From Candidatus Hydrogenedentota bacterium (GTDB taxonomy: Bacteria > Hydrogenedentota > Hydrogenedentia > Hydrogenedentales > SLHB01), in contig JAIBAQ010000028.1 of the NCBI GenBank assembly GCA_019695095.1, forward strand, positions 1 to 44,779: a stretch of 44,779 bases of DNA, written 5' to 3'. The notes below the pieces were generated by a model. It was not told the origin of the DNA. It searched no databases and was given only the letters and a program-made list of their open reading frames with translations. Positions 35,145 through 43,873 of the stretch are shown in pieces (the stretch's first letter is position 1; every line of letters begins with the position of its first letter). The position numbers and the translations under genes are program-made.

Positions 35145-35527
35145 ACGAATACCCCTTTGCAGTACATACTTCACTTTGTGCATTTGCCACGCTTACAGCA
35201 CTAACGAAATGCAAAGTAAAAGCGACCATCTGCCAAGTATTGCCGTTGAATACCGGCCGGACGATGAATCCGTCGACGATATTTCTGAAGAAATGGCTGC
35301 CACCAGAAGACCAATGGCGGCGCCTTGCAGCTACCAATGTGACTTCATACTAAAGACTATCGTGATTTTGCGCAACAATATTGTGGATAGCATGGATATC
35401 ATACACAACTTAGCACTAGATAGCCTAATATCTGCTAATATACAACACGCCCTTTCACGATGGATTTCGACACGGATAACCTGCAAATTCCGCGACGGTT
35501 TCTCCGATCGCGCCGAACGGACTCAGA
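35145..35527. other. AT-richer intergenic region between chemoreceptor and sulfatase
   Basis: About 380 bases. The part 35350-35450 is AT-rich and should hold the chemoreceptor promoter; the best minus-strand reading is TTGCGC, 17 bases, TAGTAT (about 35374 to 35346), only weakly like consensus. A plus-strand frame opens at ATG 35209 and runs past 35527 opposite the sulfatase, but it has no ribosome site and I do not call it a gene. I see no terminator. Confidence 0.45.
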
Positions 35528-36931
35528 TTAGACGGTCGGTCGAGCAGTCGCGTACCACGCGTCGTGTGCTTGTAGCAGTTCCTGCAACTTCTCGGGGTGG
35601 GATTCGGCGAGGTTGGTACGCTCACCTGGATCGTCTGCGAGGTTGGCGAGGAATAGTCCGTCGACCTGGACAACGTGCTTCCCGTCTGACGTATCCAGCG
35701 CATCGCAAAGCAGCTTCCAGTCACCTTTCCGGACCGCCCAGCGACCCCCACTTTTGGCTTCCCCCACGAACCAATGGAGTTCGTCGTGAGGCGTCGGCTC
35801 TTGGTCGGCTCGGATCATCTTGACGAGAGAACGGCCATCGATATCGTTGGATAGCAAGGGGACTCCGCAGAGTTCCGCAATGGTAGGCAGCCAATCGCAG
35901 CCATGAGCAACCTGCCTGCGGACTGACCCTTCGGGAATTCTTCCTGGCCAGCTAATGACGGCGGGAACGCGGATCCCGCCTTCGAACAGGCTGAATTTGG
36001 CGCCCCGATAGGGGCCGGCACTGCCCCCCCCGAAGTGGGCGCGTTCCTCCGTTGAATGGCCGTTGTCGGCTTGATAGATAACGATCGTGTCGTTCCGCAA
36101 ACCCAGTGCATCTACCTTCGCCAAGAGAGCTCCAATTCGTTCGTCCAGCGTGGATAGGAACGACGCGTACAGATTGCGCGGATATGAGGCACCCGCTTTG
36201 GCGTAAACGTCTTGCCACTCCGGTTCACCCTGGTACGGATAGTGCGGCGCATTGGGCGCGAAATAGATAAAGAAAGGCTCATCGCGATGGGCCTCCATGA
36301 ACTGCCCAGCTTCTTCGACCATTAAATCCATGAAGAACCGGCCATTCTCGAAGATTTCTTTGCCATTTCTGTATAGGTCGTGCCGGTTGGGACCGCTCCA
36401 ATAGAAGAAGTGCGAGTAGCTGTCAATGCATCCGCTCATGTGTCCAAATGAATAGTCAAAGCCTTGTGCATTTGGATTTGACTCGGAGTCTGCACCAAGG
36501 TGCCATTTTCCGATATGTGCCGTGGCATAACCGGCGGCCTTAAGCGTCTCCGCGAGGGTTACTTGTGCACCGGGCAGTCCTTTTTCACCGACGTTGTTGG
36601 GTACTCCCGCGCGAAGCGGATAACGGCCCGTGAGCGCGCCCGCGCGCGACGGCGAGCAAACCGGAGACGGCGCATAGAATTGCGTGAACCGAGTCCCTTT
36701 CGCGGCAAGCGCTTCGACGTTCGCCATATACAGGTCGCTTGAACCGACACTGGGGAGATCTACAGACCCTTGGTCGTCCGTGTAGATGAGAATCACGTTG
36801 GGTTTTCGCGAGGGAGCGGCGGACACCATCGGCGCAATCGTGCAAAGGAGTCCTGCGGTGGCAGCAGAAGACAGGAACTGCCTGCGCGAAAGTAACGTCG
36901 TTGGCTTTCGCAGAATCTTGGAATCCCTCAT
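35528..36931 (-). CDS. Tat-exported sulfatase (Cys-type formylglycine)
   Basis: A 467-residue type I sulfatase. Tat signal 'LSRRQFLSSAATAG' at 15-28. 'NVILIYTDDQG' gives the metal Asp pair at 52-53, and CSPSR at 92-96 is the modification motif with Cys92 to be turned into formylglycine, followed by 'LTGRYPLRAG'. 'TAHIGKWHLG' supplies the catalytic Lys and His, 'IYQADNGHS' the second metal-binding Asp-Asn. Length and order are those of glycan and choline-type exosulfatases. Tat export fits conversion of Cys92 on the protein before or during folding inside the cell. The maturase is not in the window. It should remove sulfate from a glycan together with the neighbouring enzymes. AAGGGGA lies before ATG 36931. 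Confidence 0.96.
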   Translation of the reverse strand: MRDSKILRKPTTLLSRRQFLSSAATAGLLCTIAPMVSAAPSRKPNVILIYTDDQGSVDLPSVGSSDLYMANVEALAAKGTRFTQFYAPSPVCSPSRAGALTGRYPLRAGVPNNVGEKGLPGAQVTLAETLKAAGYATAHIGKWHLGADSESNPNAQGFDYSFGHMSGCIDSYSHFFYWSGPNRHDLYRNGKEIFENGRFFMDLMVEEAGQFMEAHRDEPFFIYFAPNAPHYPYQGEPEWQDVYAKAGASYPRNLYASFLSTLDERIGALLAKVDALGLRNDTIVIYQADNGHSTEERAHFGGGSAGPYRGAKFSLFEGGIRVPAVISWPGRIPEGSVRRQVAHGCDWLPTIAELCGVPLLSNDIDGRSLVKMIRADQEPTPHDELHWFVGEAKSGGRWAVRKGDWKLLCDALDTSDGKHVVQVDGLFLANLADDPGERTNLAESHPEKLQELLQAHDAWYATARPTV

Positions 36932-37073
36932 GCCCTATCCCCTTTTTCGAACGTCGACTCCGTCGCACTCACTACGAGACTGACACCGCAGATTGAAAAC
37001 CACACTCCTGTCATGCACCATGTCGCCGCTTAGCGGGCGCGCTACTCGCCCTGGCTGCAAGAAGGAATCGATT

Positions 37074-38051
37074 ATGACACAGGACGCCCCATGCGTGAAC
37101 CCTGGCCGGCCTTCGGTTAAGGTCCGCGGACTGCATGAAAGTGAAATCGAAGAATCGGACCGCATTATGCGGTTGGCGTTTGGTACCTTCCTGGGCTTGC
37201 CGGATCCCATGCAATTTGCGGGTGACGCAGGATACGCACGCGGACGGTGGCTGAACTGTCCGGAAACTTGTTTTGCGGCAGAACTCGACGGTCAACTGGT
37301 GGGTACTTGCTTTGCCTCGCGTTGGGGTAGCGTTGGTTACTTCGGTCCGATCACGACCCTTCCATCGGTATGGGACAAAGGTATAGGCCAGCGCCTCATG
37401 GCTCCCGCCATCGAAGCGCTCGACGCGCGCGGCGTTCGCCACATTGGACTATTCACCTTTCCTCACAGCGCAAAACATGCGGTGCTCTACGAACGTTTTG
37501 GATTCTGGCCGCGCTTTCTGACGCGCATCATGACGCGCCCCGCACGAACAGCCGTCAGCCCCCCGCAGTGCGTACGCTTTTCTGATATTCCGGAAGCGGA
37601 ACGCGATACCTATCTCGCTGCATGTCGTGAAGCGACAAGCCTTCTGTTCGAGGGACTGGACCTTTCGGGAGATATCCGTCACGTCCACAAGAACGTATTG
37701 GGCGAAACTCTGCTGGTCTTGGAAAAGGACAGGGTGGCCGGTTTCGCTATGTGCCATCAAGGCGCAGGTACAGAAGCCGGCAGCCGGGCGTGTCTTGTCA
37801 AATTTGCTACGGTGCGGTCCGACTCAAACAAACACGAGAATCTGGGTCTTCTATTGGGTGCGTGCGAGGCCTATGCCTCAGAACGAGGCGCAGCGGTCGT
37901 CACGGTCAGCGCCAATACCGCCTGCAATGAAGTGTGCAAGTATCTTAAAAGCAACGGATTCCGAATCGAAATCCAGGGCGTCGCGATGCAACGTCCAAAC
38001 GAGCCGGGCTACTACCACCCAGAGAACTTCGTACTGGACGATTGGCGCTAA
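37074..38051 (+). CDS. GNAT-family N-acetyltransferase, probably two domains
   Basis: A 325-residue protein. The first half is a GNAT fold: 'VRGLHESEIEESDRIMRLAF' opens it, 'AAELDGQLVGTCFASRWGSV' and 'ITTLPSVWDKGIGQRLMAPA' give strand 4 and the acetyl-CoA pyrophosphate loop (Q/RxxGxG/A in the form DKGIGQRL), and 'LFTFPHSAKHAVLYERFGFW' the C-terminal strand. The second half repeats the pattern less clearly ('NLGLLLGACEAYASERGAAV', then 'NEVCKYLKSNGFRIEIQGVA'), so the protein may be a duplicated GNAT. Substrate unknown; cytoplasmic. ATG 37074 has GAAGGA at seven bases; the frame is open to 36993 but that part is not protein-like. Divergent from the sulfatase. Confidence 0.87.
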   Translation: MTQDAPCVNPGRPSVKVRGLHESEIEESDRIMRLAFGTFLGLPDPMQFAGDAGYARGRWLNCPETCFAAELDGQLVGTCFASRWGSVGYFGPITTLPSVWDKGIGQRLMAPAIEALDARGVRHIGLFTFPHSAKHAVLYERFGFWPRFLTRIMTRPARTAVSPPQCVRFSDIPEAERDTYLAACREATSLLFEGLDLSGDIRHVHKNVLGETLLVLEKDRVAGFAMCHQGAGTEAGSRACLVKFATVRSDSNKHENLGLLLGACEAYASERGAAVVTVSANTACNEVCKYLKSNGFRIEIQGVAMQRPNEPGYYHPENFVLDDWR

Positions 38052-38167
38052 GTGTTGCGCAATTTCGATATGTAATGACGTTTTATCGCGTTGCCGAGAC
38101 CGAGATAATTGACCAAACCTATCCGTAGCCACCGTGGAATAAGCTGTTTCGTTGCTTGGTTTAGGTG

Positions 38168-38176
38168 TGATATACT
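38168..38176 (+). promoter_or_regulatory. Extended -10 promoter of the PhyH gene
   Basis: TGA followed by TATACT (38171-38176) is an extended -10 box with five of six consensus bases. No good -35 is needed for this class and none is seen. Transcription would start near 38183, about 65 bases before the GTG start. Confidence 0.45.
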
Positions 38177-38247
38177 CATTTCCGGCTGAAGGCAATCCTG
38201 GGTAAAGACGCGCACCGCGACTCGACAGAGCGCTGGGAGGATAAACG

Positions 38248-39048
38248 GTGTCAGAAGTTGTAATTACATTAAGTCCAGACCAAATCGAGTTCTACCACCG
38301 AGAGGGTTACCTGTCTATTCCGGCAATCACCTCCCCCGAAGAAGTAGCGCAGATTCGCGAAATCTATGACCGCTTGTTCTCACAACGTGCGGGGCGCGAC
38401 GAGGGTAACCAATTCGACCTCGCGGGCACGGATGACGATGGCAAAGAGGCCTCCCTCCCGCAGATTCTCATGCCGGTGAAGTATGCTCCTGAGTTGGAGC
38501 ATACCCAGCTTCGGCGTAACGCTCTTGCAATTGCCAGGCAACTCCTGGGTGAAGACGCCGTGCATCAGGGCGAGCACGCGATCATGAAACCGCCCCGGCA
38601 CGGCGCAGTGACTCCGTGGCATCAAGACGAGGCCTATTGGGACGGCAGCCTTGACTACAATTCACTGAGCATTTGGATCCCCCTGCAGCCTGCAACGGTT
38701 GAGAATGGCTGCATGCATTTCATTCCTGGCAGTCATCGTGCGGAGGTTCGCCCGCACCACACCATTAACAACGATCCGCGCATTCACGGATTGGAGGTGG
38801 ATGAACTGGATGACTCGACGGCGGTGGCGTGCCCCATTCCGGCGGGCGGCGCTACGATTCACCCTTCGCGGACGTTCCATTATGCGGGGCCCAATACGAC
38901 AGACCAGCCGCGCCGCGCGTACATCCTTGGATTTGGGACACCGCCCGTGAAGCGGACCGCTCCGCGTGACTTCTACTGGAATACGGCTAAGAAGACGTCA
39001 CGCGAGGCACGCGCTGCAGCATTCGCCGACCAGACCACAAAGAGCTGA
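38248..39048 (+). CDS. Phytanoyl-CoA dioxygenase (PhyH) family protein
   Basis: A 266-residue Fe(II)/2-oxoglutarate oxygenase. HQDEAYW gives the metal pair His125 and Asp127, 'HPSRTFHYAGPN' the distal His211, and 'QPRRAYILGFG' the Arg near 222-223 that binds 2-oxoglutarate. 'TVENGCMHFIPGSHRAEVRP' is the family's double-strand core. It should hydroxylate a small molecule in the cytoplasm; bacterial PhyH proteins act on lipids, ectoine, halogenated or antibiotic precursors, so the substrate is open. The start is GTG with GGGAGGA upstream. It stands alone between the GNAT gene (196 bases) and a convergent H-X9-DG gene (33 bases, including a weak CCTGC/GCAGG hairpin at 39059-39074). Confidence 0.94.
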   Translation: MSEVVITLSPDQIEFYHREGYLSIPAITSPEEVAQIREIYDRLFSQRAGRDEGNQFDLAGTDDDGKEASLPQILMPVKYAPELEHTQLRRNALAIARQLLGEDAVHQGEHAIMKPPRHGAVTPWHQDEAYWDGSLDYNSLSIWIPLQPATVENGCMHFIPGSHRAEVRPHHTINNDPRIHGLEVDELDDSTAVACPIPAGGATIHPSRTFHYAGPNTTDQPRRAYILGFGTPPVKRTAPRDFYWNTAKKTSREARAAAFADQTTKS

Positions 39049-39081
39049 GTGAATTATCCCTGCATGCGCGCAGGAACCAGT

Positions 39082-39825
39082 TCAATCTCCGTAGCAGTAG
39101 CTAGGCATTCTTGGCAGCACGCTGCCAAAGGTCTCCGCGCACACGCGCGTGGCGGGAAACCAGCTTGAGTCGTTGTAGGCAGAGTAGTTCACAAACTCGA
39201 CGTGACCGTCCATGTGCAACACGTTGATGCCGAGCGGAGTATGAGAAAACTCGTCGTCATACTCGGAGACACGGTCCCACATGACAGGAATCCCGGCCTG
39301 TCCTCCGCATAGAACACGTCCGCTGCCCTGCCAGACAGGCACGTCGAGCTCCAAATCCCTGTTCTCCGGTGTCCAGTCTCTGGACTGCGATTCAAATAGC
39401 GCCCAAGCCTCCTCATCACTGCACATCGCCGAACCTGTGTAGGTGTAGAACAGCGACGACACGCACGAGGAATCCGGCACACCCCTTTCACCTCGCATGG
39501 AACTGAAGTCATTCGAGAGGACAAATGGGCTGTCCGGGCAGATCAATATGGAAAGGTCGGAGAGGTATTCTGGGTATAAGTAGCCCGTATCGGGGATCCA
39601 ATTGTCAGGAATCGGGCTTCTGGAAGGCCACATCTCGCCCTTTGATTCGTTGGAGTACATCTTGCAGACAATACCCATTTGTTTCAGGTTGGCTTGACAG
39701 GAACTGCGGCGTGAGGCTTCGCGCGCGCGCCCGAAATATGGCAAGGCAAGTAGGACCGTCACGACAAGAACGATTGTCAGACCTCCGAACTCAAGCAGGA
39801 ATCGGCCAAGTGTGTACTTTCGCAT
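39082..39825 (-). CDS. H-X9-DG (DUF1559-like) protein with single membrane anchor, short form
   Basis: A 247-residue protein. One membrane helix (about 11-29, 'LTIVLVVTVLLALPYFG') is followed by 'RAREASRRSSCQANLKQMGI', the region that follows the prepilin helix in DUF1559-like proteins, but the N-terminus lacks the prepilin peptidase site 'GFTLIE'. 'GIPVMWD' and 'VLHMDGHVEFV' are the C-terminal landmarks, the latter being the H-X9-DG signature. The central LREGIERF...DINNPAASA segment found in its relatives at 42757 and 43874 is missing. It starts 18 bases after the 772-residue gene, so both belong to one operon. Likely a membrane-anchored surface protein; role unknown. GGAGAG precedes ATG 39825. 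Confidence 0.82.
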   Translation of the reverse strand: MRKYTLGRFLLEFGGLTIVLVVTVLLALPYFGRAREASRRSSCQANLKQMGIVCKMYSNESKGEMWPSRSPIPDNWIPDTGYLYPEYLSDLSILICPDSPFVLSNDFSSMRGERGVPDSSCVSSLFYTYTGSAMCSDEEAWALFESQSRDWTPENRDLELDVPVWQGSGRVLCGGQAGIPVMWDRVSEYDDEFSHTPLGINVLHMDGHVEFVNYSAYNDSSWFPATRVCAETFGSVLPRMPSYCYGD

Positions 39826-39843
39826 GACGCTAACTCTCCGTGT

Positions 39844-42162
39844 CTACCCGGCGACTGACGTGGCTTGCTTTCGAACAAACAAATAGGGACGTATCTTCTG
39901 GATCGTGGGAACGAGTAGGCACAACAGGGCGAACAAAGCGCCGATGTAACAAAACGTCAAGGCGAACGGAGCGAAACGCTGCAGCACAATGCCCGCGACC
40001 GCGAGAAGGAGCGTAGCCAGCACACTGACCGACCATCGCCGCGCGCGCAGCACTATGCGACCTGCCATCAGAACAAGCGCGAATCCCACCGCGAAGACAG
40101 CGGCATCTCGTCCGACCGAAATGGCACGGCCAATCCACGAAGGCGTTGTCTGCAGCGCAAGCTGAAGTCTCTGTCCCTGGGCTACGAGGACTCGCTCAAA
40201 ACAATACCGGACACCGTCCGTTGGGATATCGATCGCTACGGGCAAGACACCGGTAACTGTCGCCGCGGCGGGGACAGCTCCCACTTGCTCGGGCGTAAGC
40301 GGCGCACCCTTGTACCGTTCCGGGTTGCCTCCTGCGGACGCGGCAGGATTATTGATGTCCGACATGAAGAAACGCTCAATGCCTTCGCGGAGGCGGTAGA
40401 CATGTTCCTTCTTCGTGGCGGCACGAGGTCGCGCGCGCGAGACCCGATCGGGACTATCGAGCAGCATTGCCTGCACGATTGGTTTCAGATCGCCGGTGCT
40501 GCTGTAGAGGGAGCGTGTCTGAGGAAGCATAACCTCCCAGAAGACTTGCCCGGCCAAGATATCCACGGCGGGAGCCGTCAATTCGGCCGCATGTTTCAGC
40601 CCCTTTGGTGGAGCAATACGCTGCATGTACACAATTTCAACCGGGAAGGAGTCCAGCCTTCTGTTCACCTCCACAGACTTGAACAGAGGGATCACAATAT
40701 CGCCGGATGCGGCATCGCGTCCCGGCTTGACTACCTGATCGGATACCCTGGTAGACCAGACTTCAGCACTCTTGTCCAAGGACACTCGCAAGAACTGCCG
40801 GACACTGTTGCGGACTTCATAGACGGCGCGAGTGACAGCCATACCGTCGTCGGTGACAAGCGTCGTGAGCATGGCGACTTCGATGCTCGAATCGGGGACC
40901 GCAACGTCCGCCAAGCGCCGGACATCGACAGCCAAAACACGTGAGCCTTCCCCGGGTCGAAACGCGAGCAGAAGCGGATTCGTGGAAATGCTTCGGAGCT
41001 CCGTGGGCAATTCGCCGACATCGAGACGGCTGTAGCCTTCGATTGTGTTGCTGGGCTGTATTTCGATGTTCCCGCGTGCTGCGACTCCGACGTATCCCGT
41101 GCCGCGCACGACGTCTAGCACACGCACCTCCGGAATGACCGCAAGCTCACCCTTGTAGGGAGCCTCGAAGGTGATTTCCAGGGTGTACGTGTCCTCAACT
41201 CTGTGATTGGCAGTAATATCGACTCGAGTGAGGTTTTCCGGCATTGGAGTTTGCGACCAGGCGGTGGTTGCGGCATTGTTTTTGTCGGACGCCTGAGTCT
41301 CGACGCTGAGAATCGACGCCGACGCGGGAATGGCTATAGCAAAGCTGTCGACTCCACCCCGCATGACGGTGTATCTCAACACGGACTTGCAGGAGACAGC
41401 GTCTTCCATGACCGTGGCGAGCGTAAACGTGTTGCACGCAACACGCGGTTCCGGAGGCGGCTGCACCTCGGCCTGCTGCGCCGGCAGCGTCCAGTTCACG
41501 GAAATACTCGACGTCCGCGGAAAGGCAAGCTTCGTTTCCAAAGCGGAGTCTGTAACAGTGCTGGAGACGTTTGCGGCATTGGTTGCGGAGACAATCGCGT
41601 CCTTCTGCGCAATTCGCAGACTCATCGTCGTGAGTGCGCTCTCCGCACACGAGAACTCGAATGAACTGACTCCCTCGTTGGACGCCACATTGGTGTAGAA
41701 AGTCGACTTGAATACATGCTCACCCGCACTTCTCACCAGGAGTGTCAGCCAACCTTCCCGGTCGCCGAGCAGCGATACGGGATCTCCGTCGAGGCTTACT
41801 GAGACAGGTGCGACCGCAGCGCCAATGACGGGAATGCGCACCCACGAGTCTGTTGCCCAAACCTGAAGCTTCATCGTGAGGTCCACTTGCAGCGCATTCC
41901 GCTCCAAAGCCTGCGCGGAATACTCGGCCTCCGCGATGCTGTACGGTACGGGGGCTTCTGGCTCTTTCTTAGGCTTTCTCAGCTCCTCCAACTGCCTCTT
42001 GGCCTGTTCCACCGCGTCCAGCATGCCGCGGAATTCGTTCCACGGGATTTGCATGGTACTGGTTGGAAGACTAGGCACCTGAAGAGCCGGAGGCGGCGAA
42101 GGAGGGGCTGCGTTGTCGGCAGCGACAAGTGAGGCAATTGTAAGTAGCATGGCATAAACCAT
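39844..42162 (-). CDS. 772-residue membrane-anchored protein carrying an [17 protein letters not shown] segment
   Basis: I do not recognise the family. Signal peptide at 1-15 ('MLLTIASLVAADN'), then a Pro-rich stretch, a short coiled coil (about 40-60, 'AVEQAKRQLEELRKPKKEPE') and a long beta-rich extracytoplasmic part (65-580) with repeated 'V-x-L-D-G-x-P' style strands. Residues about 588-610 carry LREGIERF and DINNPAASA, the exact landmark of H-X9-DG pseudopilins, out of its normal setting. Three hydrophobic helices near the C-terminus (about 670-755) anchor it in the membrane. ATG 42162 has GAGGAGG at about eight bases; upstream Met codons lack this. Operon with the 247-residue H-X9-DG gene; divergent from the prepilin-like gene. 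Confidence 0.78.
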   Translation of the reverse strand: MVYAMLLTIASLVAADNAAPPSPPPALQVPSLPTSTMQIPWNEFRGMLDAVEQAKRQLEELRKPKKEPEAPVPYSIAEAEYSAQALERNALQVDLTMKLQVWATDSWVRIPVIGAAVAPVSVSLDGDPVSLLGDREGWLTLLVRSAGEHVFKSTFYTNVASNEGVSSFEFSCAESALTTMSLRIAQKDAIVSATNAANVSSTVTDSALETKLAFPRTSSISVNWTLPAQQAEVQPPPEPRVACNTFTLATVMEDAVSCKSVLRYTVMRGGVDSFAIAIPASASILSVETQASDKNNAATTAWSQTPMPENLTRVDITANHRVEDTYTLEITFEAPYKGELAVIPEVRVLDVVRGTGYVGVAARGNIEIQPSNTIEGYSRLDVGELPTELRSISTNPLLLAFRPGEGSRVLAVDVRRLADVAVPDSSIEVAMLTTLVTDDGMAVTRAVYEVRNSVRQFLRVSLDKSAEVWSTRVSDQVVKPGRDAASGDIVIPLFKSVEVNRRLDSFPVEIVYMQRIAPPKGLKHAAELTAPAVDILAGQVFWEVMLPQTRSLYSSTGDLKPIVQAMLLDSPDRVSRARPRAATKKEHVYRLREGIERFFMSDINNPAASAGGNPERYKGAPLTPEQVGAVPAAATVTGVLPVAIDIPTDGVRYCFERVLVAQGQRLQLALQTTPSWIGRAISVGRDAAVFAVGFALVLMAGRIVLRARRWSVSVLATLLLAVAGIVLQRFAPFALTFCYIGALFALLCLLVPTIQKIRPYLFVRKQATSVAG

Positions 42163-42337
42163 GTGATAACCCTCCTCTTTGTTCATTTTGGACTGACTGC
42201 CGCTAGCGCGGTAAAGCACATAACAGACGTCGATGCCACGGTGCGCTTCAACTGGCTCCAACTTCCCATTACGCCCGGTCAGGCGAATGGTTCATTTTGT
42301 TCGCGTCGTTAAGCTGGGGAATATAGAAGATTGGCAA

Positions 42338-42366
42338 TTGACAGAATGCTGAGGTAGCGCTATTTT
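42338..42366 (+). promoter_or_regulatory. Promoter of the prepilin-like gene
   Basis: TTGACA (42338-42343) is a perfect -35, the spacer is exactly 17 bases, and TATTTT (42361-42366) matches the -10 at four of six positions. Transcription would start near 42373, giving a leader of about 385 bases before the ATG at 42757. Confidence 0.55.
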
Positions 42367-42555
42367 ACAGTTGCAGTAGGTCTATGCACGGGCGTGACAC
42401 TCTATGGGCTAAAGCGAATCCGCGGTGCCCCCGAGTCTCTACAGGCAAAGTTGTATTCCATTTTCTGATGAGCCGCTTCTTGCCTCGTTTTGGTGTTTCC
42501 AAAAGCACTTCTCGAAAGACCGCTCGGTCAGGTTTCGGCGGTTCAGCCACTAATA

Positions 42556-42679
42556 GACGGGAAACTCAAACCGTCCCATGACGACAAGTCTTGACGGGCC
42601 CCATAAAGGCTGACGGGGCAGCATTCTTCAACGGGTCCCGTAAGGAAGGAGGGCAGTAAATCGGACCGATAGGCGTATC
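42556..42679 (+). promoter_or_regulatory. Structured part of the prepilin-like gene's leader
   Basis: Several stems can form: GACGG/CCGTC (42556-42560 with 42571-42575), GCCCC/GGGGC (42598-42602 with 42615-42619), ACGGG 42594-42598 with CCCGT 42637-42641 enclosing the previous one, and CCGATA/TATCGG (42664-42669 with 42674-42679) on a GGCG loop. A second ACGGG at 42631-42635 competes for the same CCCGT. I could not match it to a known riboswitch. Confidence 0.35.
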
Positions 42680-42756
42680 GGAGCAACGAATCACGCTTTG
42701 GTGGAAGGCATGAGTTCTCCGTCACTAGCCGCAAGGTGCAATTAGGAGAAAAAATC

Positions 42757-43752
42757 ATGAGCAGAAAAGGTTTTACGCTTATTGAGCTATTGGTGGTAAT
42801 TGCCATCATCGGCATTTTGGCAGCCATTCTGCTTCCGGCACTGGCGCGGGCTCGAGAAGCCGCTCGCAGGGCGTCTTGCCAGAACAACCTCAAGCAATGG
42901 GGTTTGGTTTTCAAAATGTACGCCAATGAATCTAAAGGCGAGAAATTCCCCCCCATGTGCAACTTGGCGTACAACTTGTACCCGGGACTTGCCGGCGTAG
43001 ACGGCCCATCGGTCTACCCGGAGTATCTGACAGACTACCAAATTGCCCGGTGCCCCTCGGACAGCAACGGAAACACCGTATTGAGTCCTGACCTCCCCGA
43101 ATTCGAAACTGCCGCAGCCGAAATTGCAGCGGGTTTGACTAACGGGACAGTGCTTCCTGCCTGCATGCAGTTGCATGTATCAATGCCCCGTTCTTACTTT
43201 TACATGGGCTTTGCCACCGAAACCCCGGCACAGGGACTTGCCGCCGCGCAAGGCTGGTTCAATCAAGCGATTGTGAACATTTCGTGGCTGGCTAATGTGC
43301 GTGCACTGGGCCTGGATTGCCCATATGGAACGACAGTGAACTTCCTGACCCGTGATTCGGATTTGGACATCGATTCACTGGTCGGAGCTGGTGCAACTGA
43401 AGCGGATGGGAGTCCTGTCCCGGCGACGTTGTACCGGCTCAGGGAGGGGATCGAACGTTTCGTCATCAGTGATATCAACAATCCCGCGGCAAGCGCAAAA
43501 GCGCAAAGCGAAATGCCCATCTTGTGGGATGCATGGGGTAACACGCAGAACATGTACGGAGCGACGCCAGCCGATAGCAGCGCGGGCGTGGTGATATTCA
43601 ATCACGTTCCAGGTGGCTCCAATGTGCTCTACATGGACGGACACGTCCGGTTCTTGAAGCTCAAGGAAGAGTATCCATGTGCCGACGATCCGGAAGGAAC
43701 ATACGGAGAGGACTTCTCTGGATTCTGTGCAGCGGGCGCCGGATACGGATAA
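42757..43752 (+). CDS. DUF1559-like / H-X9-DG protein with prepilin N-terminus
   Basis: A 331-residue protein. The N-terminus '[20 protein letters not shown]' is a class III prepilin signal: cleavage by prepilin peptidase before Phe, with Glu at mature position 5, and N-methylation. The amphipathic extension '[20 protein letters not shown]' follows. A central segment has LREGIERF and DINNPAASA, then 'PILWD', and the end carries '[12 protein letters not shown]' and a Cys-rich tail with 'YGEDFSGFC'. These are the standard landmarks of the large PVC family of pseudopilin-like proteins, thought to be surface proteins handled by a type II/IV-pilus-like machine; their true role is unknown. ATG 42757 has TAGGAG at eight bases. 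Preceded by a long structured leader. Confidence 0.94.
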   Translation: MSRKGFTLIELLVVIAIIGILAAILLPALARAREAARRASCQNNLKQWGLVFKMYANESKGEKFPPMCNLAYNLYPGLAGVDGPSVYPEYLTDYQIARCPSDSNGNTVLSPDLPEFETAAAEIAAGLTNGTVLPACMQLHVSMPRSYFYMGFATETPAQGLAAAQGWFNQAIVNISWLANVRALGLDCPYGTTVNFLTRDSDLDIDSLVGAGATEADGSPVPATLYRLREGIERFVISDINNPAASAKAQSEMPILWDAWGNTQNMYGATPADSSAGVVIFNHVPGGSNVLYMDGHVRFLKLKEEYPCADDPEGTYGEDFSGFCAAGAGYG

Positions 43753-43781
43753 ATTTCGCGCCTGCCATTGATCATCTAGTG

Positions 43782-43818
43782 GCCCCCGCGCGCTTGCGAC
43801 TTGCTGGAGCGTGGGGGC
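43782..43818. terminator. Hairpin between two convergent genes
   Basis: GCCCCCGCGC (43782-43791) pairs with GCGTGGGGGC (43809-43818) over ten pairs including one G-U, on a 17-base loop. It lies 29 bases past the stop of the prepilin-like gene and 55 before the stop of the convergent gene, so it can serve both. No T-run follows on either strand. Confidence 0.5.
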
Positions 43819-43873
43819 ATCGGACTAATCCTGGAACGAGCAGCCGGGACTGGGTCAATCGAGACACGCAGCG

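Larger units (their letters stand above)
42163..42756. other. Divergent intergenic region with promoter and long leader
   Basis: Nearly 600 bases between the 772-residue gene and the prepilin-like gene. It contains a strong plus-strand promoter at 42338-42366 and, downstream, several hairpins at 42556-42679. Short frames exist but none has a ribosome site and protein-like content. I could not pick out a minus-strand promoter for the 772-residue gene with confidence. Confidence 0.6.

Noticed and set aside
35209-35823. Plus-strand frame from ATG 35209 between chemoreceptor and sulfatase
   Set aside because: The first 90 codons look partly protein-like, but there is no Shine-Dalgarno and the rest runs opposite the sulfatase. 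I cannot support it as a gene; conservation in relatives would be needed.
42373-42756. c-di-GMP-I (GEMM) or cobalamin riboswitch in the prepilin-like gene's leader
   Set aside because: The conserved GEMM core and the B12-box context are not present; only generic stems can be supported.
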